Shown here piece after piece: positions 9,538-17,858 of a stretch of 22,454 nt of DNA. The translations under genes and the position numbers were made by a program. Position 1 is the stretch's first letter; each line of letters begins with the position of its first letter. The DNA comes from Gnetum montanum (Eukaryota; Streptophyta; Gnetopsida; Gnetales; Gnetaceae). The notes beneath the pieces were generated by a model. The model ran no database searches. It saw only the letters and a list, made by a program, of their open reading frames with translations, and was not told the origin of the DNA. The stretch lies in the NCBI GenBank assembly GCA_015680685.1, contig MNCI01005834.1, positions 1 to 22,454 on the forward strand, given 5' to 3'.

Positions 9538-11072
9538 TAACTGTACCACATCATAGATGGGCTTTGTAATGAAATAAGGGTGACCCTTGGGATGTATGCC
9601 CCAGGGCAATTATATGAGCTCCAAGACCATCAGATCAAATAGCTTATAGAGTGTGTGGCAAAAGAAGAAGGAGAGATATGAAAATGGGATAATGTCGAGA
9701 AACATCAATGGTATCCAACTCTTTAATAAAAGGAGGTCCAAATTTATGGCAAGAAGAATGAAACTACTCATAATAAGGTGATCTTGCAACAAAAATTGTG
9801 AATAGAGTCTCTTGATGATCTAGAAGAAAAGTTTAATAGGATGTCCAAGTGGGTAAATGATAGTGTAACAACTCTTGTTGAGATAGTTGTGGAGAAGCTC
9901 TTGCAACACAAGCTAGGTGATCATAATAAATAGAGTACACAGAACCAAGAAACAATCAAGAACAATTTCCAATAGATGAGAAATGTAGCTGATGAAGGTG
10001 AGACTATAGTCTTCATCATAGATGAAGATGATGGATGCGACTTATGCATATATGACCATCTGAAGGGTCAATGCCTCGTATTGTTGCATCTACAAGAGTA
10101 TTGGGCAGGTGCCTTAAACTTGAAATTCATGCAAAAGCACATGATCAGGAGACTTCCTCTCCCACAAGATAATTTTTGACACTCCCACAACTGATTGTAC
10201 CATCCTAGGGGGACTTATTACTAGCCTCAACATGGTTCTCAACTGCAATGGCAACAACCACAGTTATGGGGAACGCCACCACCAAATCAACCTTACCTTT
10301 GAAACTTCATGACTATTATGTTTAACATCCTATTTCCCTAACAAGTTCTACATCCTCTACTTAAAATCATGACTACCAATCTCTCTACTACCATCAATAC
10401 ATGGCATCCTCTAAAGGATCACCACCTCATGCCTCTTACCATCCAACATACCCTTGATATTCTCATCATCGACCTCCATGTAGGATAGTGCTAGCAACTT
10501 AGGAAGGTCCAGCATCCCAATATCAGCAAACGAGTGCCACTTGTGTTGCAATTGTGCATAGACATGTTAATCCCAGTGGGTCCCAACTGCAATGTCGAAA
10601 ATGTCCCTTTTGGAGGAAAAGTTGTAAGTTGAAGAAAACCACACATGAACCCACTACATCAATTGAGCTAGCATAATGCCAATCTAGTGCACCACCTTCC
10701 CTATCTTAACCAACGTTGTTTGACTATACACTAGGGCCACCATGCATTAATACTCCAATCCCCCATCCCACTAATGAATTCACAAGCATTGGGAAACAAA
10801 TAAATCCATGCATACCACCTCATAATCAAGGGTGCAATCATGGACCAACCATCTATAATGTTAACACACCTCCTATCTCAGCCCATCATACATATAACAA
10901 TCAGGTGTGTGACCAGCAATTTTTCTACCCAACCACCACACCACCCATAGGCACCTAGTGGTTGGGGCATGAAGGGTTCCCAATGTTTCATACATGCATG
11001 GATCCTATTCATCCACTTACTAATCCTAGCCATGGCCAAATGTTTAGTCGAGGGGGTTACCCCCCATTCTAA
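9533..11072 (+). pseudogene. Element B gag, 3' part (pseudogene)
   Basis: Picks up exactly where the 5' part stops: LYHIIDGL and TLGMYAPGQLYEL match A's gag after the SEER block. Further on come CDLCIYDHLKGQCLVLLHLQ (A: NVFLYDHPKGKCP), a Pro/Ser/Tyr-rich part (about 10340-10480), then CVAIVHRHVNPSG with a Cys/basic block LQCRKCPFWRKSCKLKK. The last could be a degraded or alternative metal-binding or nucleic-acid-binding motif; A has QKRSFFRHGYRKKQ there, without the cysteines. It ends GGYPPF then TAA at 11070-11072, as in A. Many stops and at least two frame changes make it non-functional. Confidence 0.8.
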
Positions 11073-12937
11073 TCTTAAGGATTTTAAAGTGCTTTTCATC
11101 TTTTTGTTTTACAATTTGTTGTCATTTTCCAATTTCTTAATTCAATTTTTCCTATTTTTTTTCTACTTTTTTCTACTTGTAGTTTTAATTTTCTTTGTAT
11201 CTAATCTTGCTATTGCTCATGTTTCCCATTGAGGTGAGGTTCTTGTCTATGTTGTCAAGTCATAAGGGATTGATTATTCAACCATTGAGACCATGACAAT
11301 CATTCACCCTCTCCATCAATAAAAGGTTCTTGCCCTGGTCACAATGGTAATCTTTTCCATCATCCAAACTCTAAATAACTTCATAATCATTGTGTCTAGA
11401 TAGAAAAGTGTAGAACTAAGGTGGAGTGTAAAGGGTATGACATCAAGGGGATTTGTGGATTCTCTTTGGCTACTGCTATTTGTTCTATCATGTCACTAAT
11501 GTTGTAACCATATCCTTGTAGATCTAATGAAAAATGGGAGTAAGAGAAACTTAAAATGACACTAAATAAGCTTCTATGGTTCCCACTAGAAAGATATGTA
11601 TCCATGAATGAAGGTTTGTGGCCTCATAGGACCATAAAAAAATAATAATTGTGCCATGATAATGCTCTTCCCTTGGACAAAATGGCAAGTGATGTTACTC
11701 CTTATGACTTTGATAGTCTTATGGTTGTCTATAGATGGGATGAAATGATGCAGTGTCATTGAAAGGTGTTTTGGACTTGGTTTAAATTTTGGATAGATGG
11801 ACACATGGTTATTCAACCATTAATAACACACAAGGTTTCATTATGACAATGGTATGACGTCTCATGTCCCAATTTCTATGATCCTTTCTACAATCCATCT
11901 CATCTCATCGTTCGACTACTCATAACTTGTGGTTTTGTGTAACATGGAGTCATTATCTTAATTTGGTGGTTTTAATGTGTGTGTTTTATTTTATAGGTAT
12001 GCTTTGCATTTAACCTCTCTAGTGCCTATGGACATTAGAGGTGTGGTTCCACAAGAGCATCATAGGCTAGAGCCTGCTTTGGGAAGGATCCACTTGTGTA
12101 ATTTTTGTGACTTGTACTTGTTTAACATAATCCCATCATTTTTCACCTTCCAAGTGCTTAATTTGTTACATCTTATTGTTTTCCTTATCATGAAATTAAA
12201 CTATCCCACAATTATGCTTTCAACACCCCTTTTTCTTGCTCCTTCTAGTACTTCTCACATCAACGACTCCACCTTATCCTACTTTCAGTGCCTCCAATTA
12301 ATTATCCACTTACCCAACATGCTAAAGTTAACCTTCAACCTTCCAACCAATCCTAGAGCTTCTGTTTACATGATATGTGACCCCATAACATCAAAAGTTT
12401 TGGACTTTGTCATCGTGTACCTAACGTTGGATCCAACCCAACATCATGTCTGAAGAAAGGTATATATAGTTGACCCTTGCACAACGTGAACTTCATTTTC
12501 TCATTTGTTACTAAGGGAGTTGTTGAAATTTTTTCTCATGACTTGGAGCTCTATGCCTCCATCTTCCACTTGTGATATCTAGTTGTCTAACGCTCCAATT
12601 TCCATGTCATTCTCATCTATCTAAACACAAAGTGTTCAACTTAGTCATGGGGGGGGGAGAGATGTGGGGAGTAGGAGGGATGCTTGCGTGCAAACCTTAT
12701 GCCAATTTACTAAATTTTCTATTACCCAGAAAGTACCATAAAGGTAAGAGTGTTAAAAACCTTACGAATTATAATGAAAAATCACTAATGGTAATGCCAA
12801 AAGTCAAAATTTTCTAACCCACGGGCCTATAACCATTACTTTAAGCCACATAAAATGAAAAAGGAAACTAGTTGTGATGGATCATACATAACCTTGGTAA
12901 CACTTTGTTTTTCTAAATAAGAGAAGGTGTCATAGTC
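11073..12937. other. Element B spacer between gag and 3' ORF
   Basis: Aligns with A's spacer as far as about 12135, including the islands 11439-11469 and 11512-11546. A 158-codon open stretch (11977-12453) lies here, but the matching part of A is full of stops and no family resemblance is seen. From about 12140 to 12937 nothing aligns with A or C; it includes a run of 8 G at 12650. No pol domain. Confidence 0.65.
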
Positions 12938-14408
12938 ATGGTGCTACAACATGAGGATGAAGTAGGCATAGCAGAGGTGATCACTGATCACATCAAAGAG
13001 TCGTTTAACATTCCTATTGTGCCTCTGACTAATTTGGCAGGAACTAGAGATGCACAAATGCTAGTCAGAACCTCAATGACTCCTATGGTGCATGAGGATG
13101 TGTTGGATCACTTCTTGAAGATAGGTTAAGTGGTGACCACTCTATTTGACATCCCTAGCAATGTCACTACAACACAAGAAGATCTCATCAGCACTAAAGA
13201 AAAGTTGGTCATGGTGGAGGTTAGGGTAGAGCATGCAGAAGTTGAGGTATAAAGATTTTAAGAAGAGTTGGCTACCCTACAAGCTGAACGATGGAATCCT
13301 ACTCGTTTTGTTATACTAGACCAACTAGAGCAATTTAGGATAGAGGAGCTTATTAAGCTAAAAAAGGAGAGAGTAGCTACGGAGCAAGAGAAGGAGACGA
13401 CAATTTGGAATGCCTTGACTGCATATGTGAAAATTCATGCACATAAAAAGGCATTGACTGTTGTCCAGGAAGAGGATAAGCAACTTGCTATAGAGAATTC
13501 TTGGTTGACCACTGTGGAAAAAACAAAAGAACATCTTAGAAAAAGGCATCCACTACTTGTGACAACAACTAGTAAGGGTCAACTAGGATATGAATTGATT
13601 AGCCTTGGAGAATAGAACCCTCTCCATGGAGGAGGTACATGTTATTCATCAAAAGTTAGTAATTGAGATCAGCACATGGAAGAATGAGGCCAAAAGGCAC
13701 AAAAAATTGAAAGAACACTTCCGTAACCAAGTTAGCATGTATAAGGAAATCAATGAAAAAGAAATCAAGATGGCCAAGGCCCACATTAGCTCCTTGGCAA
13801 CACAAAATTCTGAATGGTAGGCCATCTTGGACAATTATGCCATGGTCCAACAAGCGAAAGATAAAAACAAGGACTTATAGATAGAAGATTGAAAGGAATA
13901 CATGGAATTGGCTAACCTTAGCTATGCCAACCTTGCCATGTTAACAATAGATCATCCCCGAAGTGAGTTGGAGAAACAAGTAGCAACCACATATGCTCTT
14001 TATGAAAACGAGTTTGTAGATTGGAAAGATGCTTTGCAAAAGTTATAGGTGGCAAACTCAGAATTGGAAGTGGTCAAAGCTAGTCACCAAGGATAGAAAG
14101 ATGTAGCCTCAAACCTAGCTCAGAGATTGACAGATTATCATAAGATTAGGGATAAAGCTATAGCTTTCGAGGAGGAATGATGGTAATTTGCGACATGGTA
14201 TGTAAAAGAAAATCAAACGTTTCTGCAACTGCCATGTCCTTGGAATGTACCAGTGCCAATACACATTGGTATAGTAGCATGGACGATGTACGACCCAAGG
14301 GTAGAGGAGGAAAACTTGTAGGCCTTGCTTAATCAGTACAAGTTTCAATAGTCGGGTGACAAAGGGAAGTAGCCGATGGAAGAGCCACAACCTCTAGGCA
14401 CTACATGA
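12938..14408 (+). pseudogene. Element B 3' ORF: coiled-coil protein with conserved tail (pseudogene)
   Basis: First ATG at 12938 gives MVLQHEDEVG, aligning with the middle of C's ORF (LVMQHQG), so B lacks C's N-terminal half. Then comes a long charged, heptad-like stretch (13260-14170): ERVATEQEKET, LSMEEVHVIHQKLVIEIST, KEINEKEIKMAKAHISS, LANLSYANLAMLTID. C has the matching LSMEEVHALH and LANLQYENLAMLTI. The tail is FATWYVKENQTFLQLPCPWN, PIHIG, DPRVEEENL, ALLNQYKFQ, ending GTT-stop at 14406-14408. There is a frameshift near 13600 and many stops, often TAG where a relative has Gln or Trp (NL-TAG-ALL against KLQALL in A). No catalytic motif is seen; a structural or RNA/protein-binding role is only a guess. 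Confidence 0.7.
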
Positions 14409-14429
14409 GCTTTCCAATCTTATTTGTTG

Positions 14430-14445
14430 TTTTTTTTTTTTTTTT
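14430..14445. repeat. T16 run
   Basis: Sixteen consecutive T just after the stop codon of B's 3' ORF. A has a T-rich but shorter stretch there. Probably slippage; no terminator role is implied in a plant genome. Confidence 0.7.
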
Positions 14446-14583
14446 GTAATAATGTGTCCCAGTTTTTTATATTGCATCACTGTGGCATGTGAAGCGACAG
14501 TCATTTTGTCCATTGTTTGAGTCAGTCAATAATCGCATATTTGCCTAATATTTTGTAAAGAACTTGTTTCTCATCTTTGTTTA

Positions 14584-14616
14584 ACTTGAGGATGAGTTCA
14601 TTCAGTTGTGGAGGTA
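14584..14616 (+). promoter_or_regulatory. Element B polypurine-like box
   Basis: ACTTGAGGATGAGTTCATTC and then GTGGAGGTA run up to the LTR start at 14617; the same arrangement as in A and C. Confidence 0.65.
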
Positions 14617-14699
14617 TGATGATTTAAGATTTGATGAGCTTGACATCAGATACGTGATGTTGGAGCCCCACGTCGCATATCCAACGTTGGGGCTAATAA

Positions 14700-14723
14700 G
14701 CAACGTCGGATACCCGACGTTGC
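14700..14723. repeat. Perfect 10-bp-arm hairpin in B's U3
   Basis: GCAACGTCGG, loop ATAC, CCGACGTTGC. It is CG-rich and intact in an otherwise decayed AT-rich element. Confidence 0.9.
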
Positions 14724-14740
14724 CTCATCTAGGTTTTGCC

Positions 14741-14748
14741 CATAAATA
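14741..14748 (+). promoter_or_regulatory. TATA-like box of element B LTR
   Basis: CATAAATA (TATA box with one T-to-C change) about 125 bp into the LTR. If active, the plus-strand transcript would run antisense through the P450 relic. Confidence 0.5.
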
Positions 14749-14946
14749 TGATGCTTGGGCACTTAGATGAGGGAGTTAGTAAGTAGTTAATAGTTAGTAG
14801 ATAATTCTAGTTTTCAGTTCCTTCTTTAAAGTTTGTTATTCCCAGTGCATGTCCATATTGTGATGCTTGTAATCATATGACACCTTTGTTTGAGTGTGAC
14901 GTACTTGGACATTTTACATGACTGGCAAAACAAATTGAGATTACTT

Positions 14947-14951
14947 ACCTG
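14947..14951 (-). other. Chimeric P450 intron 4 acceptor / LTR junction
   Basis: On the minus strand P450 intron 4 ends GATGGACATTTCAG and the LTR continues as GTAAGTAATCTC. The breakpoint is within about 2 bp of the expected exon 5 start, so the acceptor CAG now directly abuts a consensus-like donor GTAAGT. Confidence 0.7.
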
Positions 14952-15034
14952 AAATGTCCATCAAATAAATGAGTAATTTCTAAAATCATTCAACATAACA
15001 TATTAGAAAATCAAAAAATAATATGCAAAATTAC

Positions 15035-16911
15035 AATGTGCAGGTGACTTATGCTTTCTGCATTTGGAGGATCATCCTTTCGGCACACCTAGAGCACCTC
15101 ATTCCTTGCTCTATCTTGCCAATCTTTATACGTTCCTAGTAATAGCATAGTCCATGTCAAGAGTCCAGTAGTAGTCTCATGGCCTGTTATATAAAAGGTC
15201 TTGCATTCATCAATAAGTTCATCCACAAGCATATTGTAGTTATGATCCTCATTCTTGTTAGCTGCCAACATCAGTCCAAGTAAGTCGGTGGTGCCGGTGG
15301 TTTGATTTTCCCGGGAGAAAATAATATCCTTGAGCCGGATTCTAATTTCATTTTCAATTCTCCAGCATTCTCTGTTAATTTTGGTCAGACAGAATATGAA
15401 TGCATGAAGCCCAAAATCAGACAATTAGATGCTGAGCATAAGCAGAACTAACATATAAAATGCATGGCTTGAATTTTTCTGGGCACCATCATATATTCAT
15501 AATTAAACAGAAACAAGATATATTCATACCTGGACAAGATGATAAGCTTCAATTCACCAGCCCCATGAATAACAGAATAGAAGTTTTGGGGGGGTGTTTT
15601 AAGTTTAGATATTTAAACTTCTTTTACTCTCATAGGATGTATTCTATAATTAAAATGCAAAGTGTTTTTTTTTTTTGAAGGTCTGAAATGCTAACAAAAG
15701 CTTGGAAAGTAAAGAAACCTTAAATAATTTGTCAGAATCCCGTAACATAAGGACGCGCAGCAAGTTCGAGGGCCAACATCAACTGTTGGTGTTGCAAATC
15801 AAAAATATGTTTTCAGTCCTGGTAGCTGCTTCCAAAAGCTGTTCGAGAAATTACATCTGCAGACAATCTTAAAAACTCACATGAAAACTCCAAACTCTGT
15901 GGCATCATTGAGCACCTTTTCATCTCATGCCTTCAACGTAAGAGCACAGCTGTCTACCATGGCAGGAATCATACCCTGTTTTTTCAACGAAGCGTCTTCT
16001 AAGTACTTTAACAAAGCAGAAAAAAGGAATTTAAATGAAAAATTAATAAAAAGCAATATAATAAAAGATTTTTGGACAGTTTAAACTTTAATTGAATACA
16101 GAGTCCACATTGTGACATGTTATGTGCGTTTTATGTTCCCAATTAAATTTGGATAACTAAATAACAAAGATCAAAATCTAAACCCTATACTACAGAATTT
16201 GCAGGCAAAGAAAACGGAAAAATCCAGTTGCGGAAAATAGATATTACCTTTAATCAATCCAAATGAAAAGCAGGATTGATAATTTTTCTGAGCTTTGCCC
16301 AAATGTCTCCTGTAATCAGAGTCAGCAGACCGTCACCAAGAAGCTGCCTAACTAGGGGATTGGAATTCGGAACCTTTTGAGGAAAGCTTCCATCCTTATC
16401 TATCAGAATCTCCCTGACGAGCTGAGGTTGAGCAGCAACATACAGCCTGGGTTTCCTCTCCAGTATATGAATTCCTTTCCTGTATAGTTCTCCAAAAAAG
16501 TCCAATCATAAATAATTTTTAAATTAGGGTTCGCTCTATGTATTGGGAATATATATATATATATTCTAAAGTTTTCAAATGTTAAGTTCGCGTAAGCGAG
16601 TAAAAGTTCAGTAAAGAAGTCTAAACTCTGTGTAAGCAAGTGAAAATTCAGTTTCATGGCCGCGGATTGAAGTAGAAAGGTACCATATGTTTTCACCCAA
16701 ACTCCCAAACACAGAGATATGGACTAACTCTGGTGAGAGCAATGTCTCTAGCATTACCGAGGTAGAACTTGTAAGGAAGGACTTTGAGGACCTGGGACTC
16801 GAAGCATCTTTTGAGTTGCAGAGGTTTCCACCAAAACTTCACCAAAATCTTGAATAGCAGAGATCCCAACAAAGCTAATGCGGTTGCTTATGCCCAGTAC
16901 ACTTTTTCCAT
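15035..16911 (-). pseudogene. Cytochrome P450 pseudogene, CYP72 clan, exons 1-4
   Basis: Plant CYP72-clan P450s are ER-anchored haem monooxygenases of hormone and terpenoid metabolism. Exon 1 (16911-16684): MEKVYWA, stop, then LLGSLLFKILVKFWW (anchor), FESQ, LPYKFYLGNARDIALTR; about 25 codons missing; WVKTYG at the donor. Exon 2 (16479-16248): KEFIYWRG, a 1-base frameshift, KPRLYVAAQPQLVREIL, NPLVRQLLGDGLLTL, IINPAFHLD-stop-LK. Exon 3 (15975-15719): GMIPAMVDSC, frameshift, LSADVISRTAFGSSYQ, LQHQQLMLALELAARPYVTG. Exon 4 (about 15385-15035): TDLLGLMLAANK, DELIDECKTFYITGHETTTG (I-helix motif GHETT, 15184-15170), DWQDRARNEVL-stop, KDDPPNAESISHL. Introns 1-3 keep GT donors; the exon 4 acceptor AG is not clear. 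Exon 5 (ExxR, haem-binding Cys) is gone, replaced by B's LTR. At least six stops and two frameshifts: dead. Exon 4 wording recalls CYP709, but only the clan call is safe. Confidence 0.9.
16547..16566. repeat. TA microsatellite in P450 intron 1
   Basis: (AT)n run of about 18 bp. Next to it, at about 16582-16652, is a roughly 40-bp imperfect tandem duplication with core GTAAGCRAGTRAAARTTCAGT (copies at 16592 and 16632). Confidence 0.75.
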
Positions 16912-17309
16912 CCCTGGATTCTGAAAACAGCTGAAATGAACTACTTTGTAAACTACTTCATTCAAAATCAGATTCCAGGATTTATCAAAGCATGGGAGAT
17001 TACCAGACAGATGCGTGGTGCAGATGGCAGAGTTCAATCACATGCTTTCAAAATCCTCTACGGGACCAGTGACCACCATTGCCACTTTCTTTGATATTTC
17101 CTTATCCTAGATAGACATAATAAGGATGCATAATTTAAACAGCCGGATGAAATCCAAGAATACGTATACGTATAGAAAAGGGTAGAAGACATCCATCAAA
17201 TTTTTAAAATTTTTGAGCCTTCAAAGACCCTCTTCAATGATTTCATCATATTCTTGGCTTTTCTAGAACTCCATGGACCTCAAAATCTATTAAAAACTCC
17301 TAATATTTT
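16912..17309. other. Former P450 upstream region
   Basis: Minus-strand sequence just before the P450 start codon, presumably its 5' UTR and promoter. No convincing TATA box was picked out and no other gene is seen. Confidence 0.4.
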
Positions 17310-17549
17310 TTGAAATTTTCAAGTTTGAAAATTTCATTTACGATCAAGTTTGAAAATTTCATTTACGAACCCTATAAATGGGACCCCATTGATGGAGCCC
17401 ATACATATACGAGGCCCCATATATGTAGCCATATTAACATAGTGCAAAAATAGTATAAATATGCACAACACCACCCCAACACCCCCCCTCCTCTTTTGAA
17501 ATTTTCACATTTTCTGACAAACACCAAGGGGGTTTTTGAAATTTTCAAA
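17310..17549. repeat. Cluster of TTGAAATTTTCAA-type motifs in both orientations
   Basis: Five copies: 17310-17322, 17324-17336, 17349-17361, 17495-17507 and 17535-17549. The second and third are the reverse complement form (TTTGAAAATTTCA). A 25-bp tandem duplication (17321-17345, 17346-17370; one difference) carries two of them, and TATAAATG follows at 17373. The layout resembles the motif-plus-TATA U3 of LTRs A-C, so a solo-LTR remnant is possible but unproven. Confidence 0.6.
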
Positions 17550-17858
17550 GTAGTTATTGGAGGTAAGCTCTTAATCATGGAGGCCACAAATGTGCCATTT
17601 TTGATAGAAAATGTTTTGCCATTTTTCTAACTCCCACAAAGATTTAACTAGGAGATCAACATTTAAACACCAAATTACAAAAGTTAAACCTTTCCAACAA
17701 GCTCTGGTGATACTTATAATAAAAATTAATCAATAAAATAATTAATCTACCATTGTCCAACCTTAGCTAAGTGTAACTAATTAACGAGATAAGGTATTCA
17801 AAAAAAATTCAAAGTTACACATTATATCTACTAATCCATGGATGTGTTGTGACTATAG
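17550..17858. other. AT-rich region before element C's 3' ORF
   Basis: No coding frame. The last 20 bases before 17859 resemble the sequence before A's aORF start, so at least part belongs to element C's spacer. No gag of C is present in the window. Confidence 0.4.

Larger units (their letters stand above)
2246..14946 (+). mobile_element. Element B: truncated LTR retrotransposon, split by element A
   Basis: Order on the plus strand: leader (from about 2246, aligning with A's leader at about 4176), gag 2341-3232, nested element A, rest of gag 9533-11072, spacer, 3' ORF 12938-14408, polypurine-like box, and the first 330 bp of a 3' LTR. The 5' LTR and primer-binding site are missing, and the 3' LTR stops at about 14946 against P450 sequence, so no target duplication can be checked. 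No protease, reverse transcriptase or integrase motif was found. B predates A because A interrupts its gag. Gag, spacer, 3' ORF tail and LTR all align with A in the same order. The left end at 2246 marks where similarity to A starts and is approximate. Confidence 0.8.
14617..14946 (+). repeat. Element B 3' LTR, truncated
   Basis: Begins TGATGATTTAAG after the polypurine-like box and aligns with A's LTR as far as GAGATTACTT. About 580 bp of the right end are missing and P450 sequence follows directly. U3 holds its own palindromes: CCAACGTTGG (14681-14690), AGCCCCA/TGGGGCT (14664-14670, 14688-14694), and a hairpin with two perfect 10-bp arms GCAACGTCGG/CCGACGTTGC and a 4-nt loop (14700-14723). 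A TATA-like CATAAATA is at 14741-14748. Confidence 0.85.

Noticed and set aside
11977-12453. 158-codon plus-strand open frame, the longest uninterrupted one in the window
   Set aside because: It lies in B's spacer; the aligned part of A (from about 7570) is full of stops, the protein resembles no family I know, and it spans the point where A-B similarity ends.
14617-14946. A complete short LTR of element B
   Set aside because: It aligns with only the first third of A's 913-bp LTR, lacks a CA end and primer-binding site, and stops against P450 sequence, so it is truncated.
15460-16084. Plus-strand open frames at 15460-15678 and 15881-16084
   Set aside because: Antisense to P450 introns 2-3 and exon 3; no coding evidence.
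16403-16708. 101-codon minus-strand open frame across P450 intron 1
   Set aside because: Starts in exon 1 (WVKTYG), reads through the GT..AG intron and continues in a shifted exon 2 frame; not an independent gene.
17372-17587. 71-codon minus-strand open frame
   Set aside because: Lies over the TTGAAATTTTCA motif cluster; no family resemblance.
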